This document shows positions 8,482 to 15,779 of a stretch of DNA of 26,618 bases, one piece after another. The notes under the pieces are model-generated. The model did not search any database. It was not told the origin of the DNA and worked only from the letters and a program-made list of their open reading frames with translations. Location of the stretch: positions 1-26,618 of the forward strand of contig JBLHXN010000042.1 in NCBI GenBank assembly GCA_047630355.1. Direction: 5' to 3'. The stretch is from JANQUM01 sp047630355 (GTDB taxonomy: Bacteria; Bacteroidota; Bacteroidia; Cytophagales; Spirosomataceae). Position 1 is the first letter of the stretch. Every line of letters starts with the position of its first letter. Both the position numbers and the translations under genes were made by a program.

Positions 8482-10686
8482 ATGCAGAAATTGCGAATCA
8501 ATGAAACATGTAAAATAATGATTAAGTCAGTAAAAATACTGTCGGTCATAGCAATGCTACTGATTGAAATCTTCTTGTATAGCTGTGCTGAACAAGTTTT
8601 GGTAGAAAACGAGTCAAATGCAACGGCAAATAGTTTAAACAGTAGGAAGGCCAGAGCGGGGGTATTGACTGGTGTAGACCTTGGTACTGCCGAAGAATTT
8701 GCTATTCTCTCTAAGTCAGGAATCACCAACGTCTTTCCATCTAATATTAGAGGGAGTGTAGGAACAAGTCCAATAACCGGGGCTGCTCTTTTGTTGACTT
8801 GTGATGAGGTAGAAGGAACTATATATACCGTTGCTGCTGCAGGTCCACTTCCTTGTAGAATAACTGATGCTCCACTACTTACAACAGCTGTATTGGATAT
8901 GCAAGCTGCGTATGTAGATGCTGCAGGACGTTCGAACCCTAAGGAACTAAATTTAGGAGGCGGAGTTATCGGAGGAAATTTGCTAACACCAGGGCTATAT
9001 AAGTGGACCGGTACCCTTGTGATTGCATCCGACATAACACTTATCGGTAATCCGAATGATGTATGGATATTTCAAGTTGCAGGAACTTTTAATATGAGTT
9101 CTGCAGCTAGAATTAATTTAATGGGAGGTGCGAAAGCCGAAAACATTTTTTGGCAAGTTGGAGGTGCAGTCACGCTGGGAACCACAAGTCATCTTGAAGG
9201 AACCTTATTAGGTAAAACCTCAATTGCTGTACAAACTGGAGCAACCGTACACGGACGGTTACTTGCCCAAACAGCGGTAACACTACAAAAGAATACAGTC
9301 ACGAATCCAATGGTAGCTATTCAGGAGTCTCCAAGCCCCAGTCCGGTACCGGCAACCGTAGCTCTTGGTCAAGCTGGAAATTTTGCGATTCTTTCTAAAT
9401 CAGGAATCACGAATGTACCCCCATCTTCCATTATAGGAAATGTAGGAACAAGTCCAATAACGGGGGCTGCTCTTTTATTAACCTGTCCCGAAGTAGCTGG
9501 AAATATATATACCGTTGCTGCTGCAGGTCCACTTCCTTGTAGAGTAACGGATGCTCCAAGATTAACAACAGCTGTACTTGATATGCAAGCTGCCTATACG
9601 GATGCTGCCGGACGCAATCCGGATGAGGTGAATTTAGGAGGCGGAGTTATCGGAGGAAATACGCTAGCACCTGGAGTTTATAAGTGGACAAGTACGCTTG
9701 TAATTGCAAGTGACATAACACTTCACGGAGATGCCGATGACGTATGGATATTTCAAGTTGCAGGAACTTTTAATATGAGTTCTGCAGCTAAAATTAATTT
9801 AACGGGGGGTGCGAAAGCCGAAAACATTTTTTGGCAAGTTGGAGGTGCGGTTACGCTAGGTACTACAAGTCATCTTGAAGGAACCTTATTAGGTAAAACC
9901 TCCATTGCTGTACAAACTGGAGCAACCGTACACGGACGGTTACTAGCCCAAACAGCAGTAACGCTACAAAAGAATACAGTCACAAATCCAACAGCAACCC
10001 CACCACCACCACCAGCTCCAGTGGAAGCCGTAAATCTTGGTCAAGCTGGAGATTTTGCGATTCTTACAAAATCAGGAGTAACTAATGTGCCTCAATCTCT
10101 CATTACGGGTAATGTAGGAACAAGCCCTATTGCTCAGACTGCAATCACTGGATTTGCTCTAACTCTTAATTCATCCGGTACATTTGCAACATCATCTCAA
10201 GTTGATGGTAAAATTTATGCTGCGAGTGCTGCAGCCCCAACTCCAGCAATGCTTACAACAGCTGTATTGGATATGCAAGCTGCGTATGTAGATGCTGCAG
10301 GACGTTCGAACCCTAAGGAACTAAATTTAGGAGGCGGAGTTATCGGAGGAAATTTGCTAACACCAGGGCTATATAAGTGGACCGGTACCCTTGTGATTGC
10401 ATCCGACATAACACTTATCGGTAATTCGACTGATGTATGGATATTTCAAGTTGCAGGAACTTTTAATATGAGTTCTGCAGCTAGAATTAATTTAGCGGGA
10501 GGTGCGAAAGCCGAAAACATTTTTTGGCAAGTTGGAGGTGCAGTCACGCTGGGAACCACAAGTCATCTTGAAGGAACCTTATTGGGTAAAACCTCCATTG
10601 CTGTACAAACTGGAGCAACCGTACACGGACGGTTACTAGCCCAAACAGCGGTAACACTACAAAAGAATACAGTTACAGTGCCTTAA
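8482..10686 (+). CDS. Triple DUF3494 (ice-binding-like) lipoprotein
   Basis: DUF3494 proteins fold as a beta-solenoid with a flanking helix; several bind ice, and others have no tested role. The 734-residue chain has a lipoprotein signal with lipobox LYS-C35. A better start may be the in-frame ATG at 8518 (codon 13), which gives MIKSVKILSVIAMLLIEIFL and moves the lipid cysteine to position 23. Three DUF3494 domains follow at about 64-275, 294-505 and 517-734, joined by proline-rich linkers (SPSPSPVPA and TPPPPPAPVEA). Each has the family signatures FAIL(S/T)KSG, GTSPI, LDMQAAY, DVWIFQVAGT, NIFWQVGGAVTLGTTS and GRLLAQTAVTL. Domains 1 and 2 carry a cysteine pair 18 residues apart (C107/C125, C335/C353) in a shorter insert. 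Domain 3 has instead the common cysteine-free SPIAQTAITGFALTL form. No sorting domain for type IX secretion is evident. Ice binding is plausible but unproven. Confidence 0.92.
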   Translation: MQKLRINETCKIMIKSVKILSVIAMLLIEIFLYSCAEQVLVENESNATANSLNSRKARAGVLTGVDLGTAEEFAILSKSGITNVFPSNIRGSVGTSPITGAALLLTCDEVEGTIYTVAAAGPLPCRITDAPLLTTAVLDMQAAYVDAAGRSNPKELNLGGGVIGGNLLTPGLYKWTGTLVIASDITLIGNPNDVWIFQVAGTFNMSSAARINLMGGAKAENIFWQVGGAVTLGTTSHLEGTLLGKTSIAVQTGATVHGRLLAQTAVTLQKNTVTNPMVAIQESPSPSPVPATVALGQAGNFAILSKSGITNVPPSSIIGNVGTSPITGAALLLTCPEVAGNIYTVAAAGPLPCRVTDAPRLTTAVLDMQAAYTDAAGRNPDEVNLGGGVIGGNTLAPGVYKWTSTLVIASDITLHGDADDVWIFQVAGTFNMSSAAKINLTGGAKAENIFWQVGGAVTLGTTSHLEGTLLGKTSIAVQTGATVHGRLLAQTAVTLQKNTVTNPTATPPPPPAPVEAVNLGQAGDFAILTKSGVTNVPQSLITGNVGTSPIAQTAITGFALTLNSSGTFATSSQVDGKIYAASAAAPTPAMLTTAVLDMQAAYVDAAGRSNPKELNLGGGVIGGNLLTPGLYKWTGTLVIASDITLIGNSTDVWIFQVAGTFNMSSAARINLAGGAKAENIFWQVGGAVTLGTTSHLEGTLLGKTSIAVQTGATVHGRLLAQTAVTLQKNTVTVP
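8881..9297 (+). repeat. Repeat copy A: 3' part of DUF3494 domain 1
   Basis: Aligned by eye, this 417-bp block matches copy C (10255-10671) with about 7 differences, and the first roughly 165 bp are identical. Against copy B (9565-9978) the first half diverges clearly, while the second half is again nearly identical. Confidence 0.9.
9565..9978 (+). repeat. Repeat copy B: 3' part of DUF3494 domain 2
   Basis: This block is one codon shorter than copies A and C (GRNPDE against GRSNPKE). Its first half has many synonymous and replacement differences. From GATGACGTATGG onward it is nearly identical to both other copies, and in places it shares variants with copy C rather than A (ACCTCCATTG, TTACTAGCCC). 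Confidence 0.88.
10255..10671 (+). repeat. Repeat copy C: 3' part of DUF3494 domain 3
   Basis: It is almost identical to copy A at a constant offset of 1374 bp. By contrast the 5' part of domain 3 (about 10030-10250) is unlike the 5' parts of domains 1 and 2, which resemble each other. The domains therefore share different halves with different partners. Confidence 0.9.
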
Positions 10687-10722
10687 ACGAAAGTGAATAT
10701 CTACTACTTATTTCAATCGAAT

Positions 10723-10760
10723 AAATCAGGTACCAGTAAATACTGGCACCTGATTTTATT
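10723..10760 (+). terminator. Intrinsic terminator after the DUF3494 gene
   Basis: AAATCAGGTACCAG (10723-10736) pairs with CTGGCACCTGATTT (10743-10756) with one mismatch around a 6-nt loop, followed by TTATT. It lies 37 bp after the stop codon and before the convergent tricorn gene. Confidence 0.75.
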
Positions 10761-10859
10761 GGTTATAGCTCTATTTTTTGAATTATAGTGAGCAGCAGTA
10801 ATTGGAATGGTTTTCCTGATGCTCTTCACCTATCGGTTCTAAGAACCAATATCAAGTTA

Positions 10860-13800
10860 TTAATTCTTTGCTGGTGTTGGGTAGGGAGGATGTTCAATTT
10901 TGATTTCTCCTTTTTGCTCTACCATTTTCAGTACCTCTTTTACCGCTCGTTCAAGTTGAGGATCTACACCTTTCGATAAAGATGAAGCATCTTGACGAAC
11001 TTCGATGTCTGGGGCAATGCCCGTGTTTTCGGCAATCCATTTATTATTTACAGGATCGAATACGGCGTTATCAGGAGCCGTGATCCGACCACCATCTATC
11101 AATAAGTAATGCACGGAAGATTTTACCAAGCCTCCCCAAGTTGTTTTCCCGATTAATGGACCAACGTTTTGCTGTCTGAATGCCCACGGGAAATAATCTC
11201 CGCCTGAACCCGCCATTTCGTTTATTAACAATGCTTTTGGTCCTAATATACCCGCAGGTAATCTAAAGTGCTTGCCGTTAGGAGCCTCGTTCGTTATAGC
11301 AGCTCGTAATTCACGATTCATTAAGTCAACCATGTAGTCGTCTAAGCTTCCGCCACCGTTAAATCTTTCATCGATTACCGCACCCAGCTTGTCTTGTTGT
11401 GCGAAGTAGTACCTGTTAAAGGATACGAAACCCGCTGTGGTAGTGTTTGGTACCCAGATATAGGCTAATTTTCCGTCGGATAGTTTGTCTACCATTCTGC
11501 GGTTATCTTCCACCCAGGCTCTTTGCCTTAAAGCTGATTCATTGCCTATCGGCTCTACGGTTGCCTTCCACGCACCTTCAAATGTCGGAGTTGAGTTGAT
11601 GTGAACGACCGTCTGCACACCGGCAGTTCCGTCGAGTAATTGATAAGGGTCTTGTAAATCAGTAAGTTCTTTACCGTTTATTCCTACTAAATAATAGCCT
11701 TCTTTTATATCGATATCAGGTCTGTCTAATGGACTGGTCAAACCCGGGTTCCAGCTTTCAGTAGTAAAGATTCTTTCAATTTTCCAACTACTGTTATCAG
11801 CAACTAAGTCGGCACCAAGCAGTCCGGCAACAGATTTTTCTACGTCGGGGTAATCACCACCGCCCACAAAGCTGTGTCCTACTGACATCTCACCATTTAC
11901 CTGATCTAAAACATAAGTCAGGTCATCCCGGTGTTTGATAAATGGAACAAGAGGTGCGTATTTAGCGTGCACATTATCCCAATCACGACCGTGCATATTT
12001 GGATCGTAGAAATAGTCTTTTTCGTACCGCCATGCTTCTTCAAAAATCTGATTCCATTCTTCAGATCGGTTGAGCTTCATTTGCAAATTTACCTTTACAG
12101 GTTTACCACTTTCCGCGTTGGCAGCTTTACTGCCTGTTACTTTCCAACTGTTATTGATTTGAAGTAAAACTTGTTCACCATCCGCGGAAACAGATATTTG
12201 ACTCACGTTGCTGGCGTATTCTTTCGCCTCTCTTTTTTCTAAATCAAATTTGTGAACCGCATATCCTTTATCGTTCGGGATTTTTTCGCCGATAAATACG
12301 CTTCCTGACGCACCACTAAGTGTGAAATCGTAATTTCTGACCGGCAGCGGCAAGGGCATTGTCCTGCGATCAATGTTATCAAAATCTATTGTTACGGGTT
12401 TGTTTTTTTTGTCATCATCCCCTTTTTTTATTTCAGACTTCTTTTTGTCTTTTGACTTAGCGTCGTCTTTGTCGGTGGTTGGTTTCTCGTTTATGGATTC
12501 TTCATCACTTTTTGGTTTGAAAGGCGAAGGATCTTCTTTCCTTAGATTAACAACGTACGCTGTGTATTCTGGTTTTGCGGTTTGTGCACTGGTGTTTGCC
12601 CAACCTGAACCCAACGCGTAATCTGTACTTGCTAAAAAGTACAGATGAAGACCGTCTCTGTCCCACGAAGGTGAGACCGCATCGGCAAATACATTGGTGA
12701 TTTTATGGGTAGAGCCGTCCGTTTTAGACCAGACCATGATTCCTCTAAATAGATTATCGCCGGTTTTTGAATACGCCAGCCACTGTGAATCTGGAGACCA
12801 CGAAAGACTCATGTCGCCACGTTCGATATTTACACCCGCTACGTCTGCTGTTTGAATGCTGCCAGCGGCAATATTTATAACCCTAACTCTGGGCTGATTA
12901 TCAACAAAAGCAATGAAATTTCCGTCGGGCGACCAGGTTGGTTCCCAAGCCATTTTTGAATCACCGATTGAAATGCTCTGGGGTGCTGATAGGCCGTCCT
13001 GATCGGCTATCATTAGTTTGTAGCCTTTGCCGCCAGCATCCGAAAACCACGCTATTTCACCTCCGTTAGGAGACCAAATCGGAGCTCTATCTGCTGAACC
13101 CGAGCTTTCGGTAATGTTTCGGGCATCACCATTTTCTACAGGAATGGTAAATATTTCTCCCCTTGATTCAATAATCACTCGCTTGCCCGTTGCTGAAAGC
13201 GAGGCACTGCGGGCACTTTTACTCACATCTTCCCACTTTGTTTCTGCCCACGGAAAATCTCCTGTCACAGTTATTGCTAATTGTGCCGATGACTTAGTGT
13301 CTAAGTTAAACGTATGTAGGTAGCCGTCTCTTTCGTACACAAGCTTATTTCCGCTTCCATCCAACCATTTTATATCCACATCTTTAAAAGTGGTCAGTTG
13401 ATTAAGGGCGGCAGAAGTAGCGTTGTAAGACCATATATTTGCGAAGCCATCTCTGTCGGATAAGAAATAAATATTTTCACCCAACCACATCGGGTGAATG
13501 TCTCTGGTTTTATCATTTGGTAGTAACGTCTCCGACAAATCGCCGAGGTTGAGTATAATTAACGGGGTATTTTGTCCACCACGATAACCTCTAAATTCTG
13601 ATTCCCATCTGGAAACTCGATCAATTACTATTTTAGTACCATCGCCGGAAAGTGATCCGTCGTATCCCCATTGCTCAGAAACTTTAGTTGATGGGCCGCC
13701 CTTAGTAGCCACCGCCCACAAATACCCAATACCCGTGGGGGAACTGTCTCTGGAGGTGGAGTAAATTATTTTGCTCCCGTCGGGAGACCAACCTTTTACA

Positions 13801-14159
13801 TTTGCCGAACTTGGGTGCCAGGTCAGGCGTGTTGGAGCACCGCCTTTAACCGAAACTGTATAAACCGCTTTGTTTCCCGAGCGATTGGAAGAAAAAGCGA
13901 TTATTTGCCCGTTAGGAGAGAGCTGCGGGTTTGATTCTACGGCGGGCGTGCTGGTAATTCGTTGAGTTCTATTATTGCTTAAATCTGTTACCCAAACGTC
14001 TGCACCATAGATAAATACCACGTGGGTTTCACTAATGGAAGGCTCACGGAGTAGTCTGGTGTTTTGAGCAAATGTTGAAAACGTCACGAGTAGCAAAACG
14101 ACTAATGCACTTATGGTTATCTGTACTTTTTGAGAAATATTCCACGCCGTTGAGTTCAT
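10860..14159 (-). CDS. Tricorn-type S41 protease, secreted
   Basis: Tricorn proteases trim peptides. This 1099-residue bacterial form has a signal peptide (about 1-31, ending TFA-QN), so it should act in the periplasm. Repeated WSPDG- and SPNG-type blades (about 45-530) form the beta-propeller domains. A charged lysine/aspartate-rich spacer follows (about 548-588), then the propeller-to-core segment VTIDFDNIDRR. The C-terminal part holds the helical C1 region, a PDZ domain (about 775-870, with YYLVGINGKELTD) and the S41 core. The catalytic set matches tricorn by motif: His762 in SVGHSF, Ser985 in NEMAGSGGD and Glu1044 in AENTGIAPDIEV. It is the third gene of a tight minus-strand cluster: the two small membrane proteins start upstream and the gap to the nearer is 31 bp. 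Co-transcription is likely. Confidence 0.94.
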   Translation of the reverse strand: MNSTAWNISQKVQITISALVVLLLVTFSTFAQNTRLLREPSISETHVVFIYGADVWVTDLSNNRTQRITSTPAVESNPQLSPNGQIIAFSSNRSGNKAVYTVSVKGGAPTRLTWHPSSANVKGWSPDGSKIIYSTSRDSSPTGIGYLWAVATKGGPSTKVSEQWGYDGSLSGDGTKIVIDRVSRWESEFRGYRGGQNTPLIILNLGDLSETLLPNDKTRDIHPMWLGENIYFLSDRDGFANIWSYNATSAALNQLTTFKDVDIKWLDGSGNKLVYERDGYLHTFNLDTKSSAQLAITVTGDFPWAETKWEDVSKSARSASLSATGKRVIIESRGEIFTIPVENGDARNITESSGSADRAPIWSPNGGEIAWFSDAGGKGYKLMIADQDGLSAPQSISIGDSKMAWEPTWSPDGNFIAFVDNQPRVRVINIAAGSIQTADVAGVNIERGDMSLSWSPDSQWLAYSKTGDNLFRGIMVWSKTDGSTHKITNVFADAVSPSWDRDGLHLYFLASTDYALGSGWANTSAQTAKPEYTAYVVNLRKEDPSPFKPKSDEESINEKPTTDKDDAKSKDKKKSEIKKGDDDKKNKPVTIDFDNIDRRTMPLPLPVRNYDFTLSGASGSVFIGEKIPNDKGYAVHKFDLEKREAKEYASNVSQISVSADGEQVLLQINNSWKVTGSKAANAESGKPVKVNLQMKLNRSEEWNQIFEEAWRYEKDYFYDPNMHGRDWDNVHAKYAPLVPFIKHRDDLTYVLDQVNGEMSVGHSFVGGGDYPDVEKSVAGLLGADLVADNSSWKIERIFTTESWNPGLTSPLDRPDIDIKEGYYLVGINGKELTDLQDPYQLLDGTAGVQTVVHINSTPTFEGAWKATVEPIGNESALRQRAWVEDNRRMVDKLSDGKLAYIWVPNTTTAGFVSFNRYYFAQQDKLGAVIDERFNGGGSLDDYMVDLMNRELRAAITNEAPNGKHFRLPAGILGPKALLINEMAGSGGDYFPWAFRQQNVGPLIGKTTWGGLVKSSVHYLLIDGGRITAPDNAVFDPVNNKWIAENTGIAPDIEVRQDASSLSKGVDPQLERAVKEVLKMVEQKGEIKIEHPPYPTPAKN

Positions 14160-14190
14160 AATTTATACACCGAGTTGATAGTTAGATATT

Positions 14191-14406
14191 TTATTCGTTA
14201 TTTTTCTTCTTCTCGGCAGCTTGCGACCGCATATAACCTAACGCCCATAAAAGTACTCCGATCCAAAAAATCATTTCGTCGAATGCCAATACTTCTTCAA
14301 ACAAGCTATTTATCACGTAGAGATTCATGAAAATCATAATCGCACCGATGATTCCAAGTCCAATGCCTACTTTTTCGAGTAGGTTCAGGTTTTCTATTTT
14401 ATTCAT
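14191..14406 (-). CDS. Small two-helix membrane protein, 71 aa
   Basis: The product has a charged N terminus (MNKIENLNLLEK), helix 1 at about 13-33 (VGIGLGIIGAIMIFMNLYVI), a short acidic loop, helix 2 at about 43-60 (DEMIFWIGVLLWALGYMR) and a lysine-rich tail. I do not recognise a named family. It is 31 bp upstream of the tricorn start and 54 bp downstream of another small membrane protein, all on one strand, which supports a real co-transcribed gene rather than a chance ORF. The general pattern (helix, acidic FxxxxxFDE loop, helix, basic tail) resembles the apparently frameshifted gene at 9-231. Function unknown. Confidence 0.72.
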   Translation of the reverse strand: MNKIENLNLLEKVGIGLGIIGAIMIFMNLYVINSLFEEVLAFDEMIFWIGVLLWALGYMRSQAAEKKKNNE

Positions 14407-14460
14407 GGTTGTGAAAGAAAGTTTAGGTTTGATTATGTGTTTTATTGCGGTTCTTTTTTT

Positions 14461-14643
14461 TTATTTTCTAGGCCGATCCTTGTAGTCTTTTACAATCATG
14501 AAAATAGCAGCTACAAGTACAATTACATATACAATGGCTAACGCCGGTTGCTCGAATGTGAAATTTTCAAAATCGAATTTCCTGTACAATGTCACTCCTA
14601 AAATAAGTGCGATAAGTGTCCAGAAAAAGTTTGGTGCCTTCAT
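14461..14643 (-). CDS. Small two-helix membrane protein, 60 aa
   Basis: The product starts MKAPNFFWTLIALILGVTLY, which forms helix 1. A loop rich in F, D and E follows (RKFDFENFTFEQPA), then helix 2 (LAIVYVIVLVAAIFMIV) and a basic tail KDYKDRPRK. It is the first gene of the minus-strand cluster leading to tricorn. Short proteins with this FDFEN-FE loop occur in Bacteroidetes as far as I recall, but no function is known to me. A T-rich plus-strand stretch (poly-A on the coding strand) lies between it and the next gene. Coding status is supported by the start, the topology and the spacing. Confidence 0.68.
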   Translation of the reverse strand: MKAPNFFWTLIALILGVTLYRKFDFENFTFEQPALAIVYVIVLVAAIFMIVKDYKDRPRK

Positions 14644-14996
14644 AATTGTCTCTAAGTAATTACTTGATTGTAAGCCTGCTTTAATTTTCGCCTTTCTCGT
14701 TACCTCTATTGTAACAAGATGCTAAGCTTGATTGGGCCAAAACCAAACTTAGCAATTTTCTTTCTGATCAGTGCTAGTTAATTTCCCTTTTTACCTACGA
14801 ATACAGACTGTTTTAGGCACGTACGGTTTCTTAATACTTTACTGGAACGCCACCCGACTAATCCTTCTCTATAAAAAAGCTTTGTAAAGAAGTAAGAGTA
14901 GGGGTTTAAAAGTAAATCACCTGCTCACGGCTGTTTAAATCTTGTTTCGGCAGGCAATTCGCATTATATTTAAGAATTAAAATTTAACCCCATAAT
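14644..14996. other. Divergent intergenic region with hairpin 14721-14753
   Basis: This 353-bp region separates the tricorn cluster from the DUF1080 pair. GCTAAGcTTG (14721-14730) pairs with CAAaCTTAGC (14744-14753), with one mismatch. The right arm contains CAAACTTA (14744-14751), which on the minus strand reads TAAGTTTG, a perfect Bacteroidetes -7 match for the tricorn cluster. No good TTG is placed upstream of it, so its promoter role is tentative. I see no ORF. Confidence 0.4.
14942..14972 (+). promoter_or_regulatory. Candidate Bacteroidetes promoter for the DUF1080 pair
   Basis: TTG (14942-14944) and TATATTTA (14965-14972) are separated by 20 bp. They match the Bacteroidetes primary sigma consensus TTG-N17-23-TAnnTTTG in all but the last base. 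Transcription would begin about 17 bp before the ATG at 14997. Confidence 0.45.
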
Positions 14997-15779
14997 ATGA
15001 AACAAACCTTTTATTCCTTACTTGCTTTAATAGCTCTCAATGCTTGCAGTAGTAAACCAGCAACCGAAAACGAAAGTGAAGGTAAAGAAGAAGCTTGGAT
15101 AAGCCTTTTTGATGGTAGTTCTACAAACGGATGGAGAGCCTACAACGGCGATGCACTCCCACCCGGATGGGTGATTAAAGACGGAGAGTTAACGTTTGAC
15201 ACCGAATTAGGCTTGGAGCAAGACTACACCGGCGGCAAAGACATTATTTACGGAGCAGAAGAATTTGAAAACTTTGAACTGTATTTGGAGTGGAAATTAC
15301 CAAAGGGTGGAAATAGTGGCATATTCTATCACCTTTCCGAAGGAATAACAGATGCTGGCCCACCAATGTTGGCTCCGGAATATCAACTCATTGACGACGA
15401 AGGTTACGCCGCCATGCACGATTTGACTTCCTACAATAAAAGTATGGGAGAAACCGAAAACTTAGATCAGTTGCAAGATTGGCAAAAAACGGGTTCAGAC
15501 TACGCAATGACGCCCGCTGACCAATCACAAGTAGAATTAAACCCTGCTGGTGAATGGAACAGTTCCAAAATAGTATATACGTCCGAAAAAGTGGAGCACT
15601 GGCTTAATGGAAAAGTCGTGGTTTCGTTTGTACCTCAATCCGAAGAATGGGAAGCGAAGAAAAACTCTGGAAAATGGAGTAACGCACCTGATTACGCAAA
15701 AGCAAAGAAAGGGTACATTGGACTTCAAGACCACTCAAGTCCGATATGGTTTAGAAACATTAAAATTAGAAAATTATGA
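14997..15779 (+). CDS. DUF1080 (3-keto-disaccharide hydrolase-like) lipoprotein
   Basis: DUF1080 domains are concanavalin-like beta-sandwiches; characterised members cleave 3-keto-glycosides. The 260-residue product has a lipoprotein signal peptide with lipobox LNA-C17. A short acidic spacer precedes the domain, which runs from WISLFDGSSTNGWR (about 34-47) to the end (GYIGLQDHSSPIWFRNIKIR). Other family features are GNSGIFYHL, PEYQLIDDEG and the VEHWLNGKVV strand. Its TGA overlaps the ATG of the next gene (ATGA, 15776-15779), so it is translationally coupled to a Gfo/Idh/MocA oxidoreductase. That pairing fits the 3-keto-sugar route, in which the oxidoreductase oxidises C3 and the DUF1080 enzyme breaks the glycosidic bond. 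The substrate cannot be read from sequence. Confidence 0.92.
   Translation: MKQTFYSLLALIALNACSSKPATENESEGKEEAWISLFDGSSTNGWRAYNGDALPPGWVIKDGELTFDTELGLEQDYTGGKDIIYGAEEFENFELYLEWKLPKGGNSGIFYHLSEGITDAGPPMLAPEYQLIDDEGYAAMHDLTSYNKSMGETENLDQLQDWQKTGSDYAMTPADQSQVELNPAGEWNSSKIVYTSEKVEHWLNGKVVVSFVPQSEEWEAKKNSGKWSNAPDYAKAKKGYIGLQDHSSPIWFRNIKIRKL

Noticed and set aside
8454..9035. Minus-strand 193-codon ORF opposite the DUF3494 gene, with a near-identical copy at 10215-10409
   Set aside because: Both are antisense shadows of the same repeated DNA. Their similarity follows from the near-identical repeat copies on the plus strand, and the composition is proline/serine-rich without a recognisable domain.
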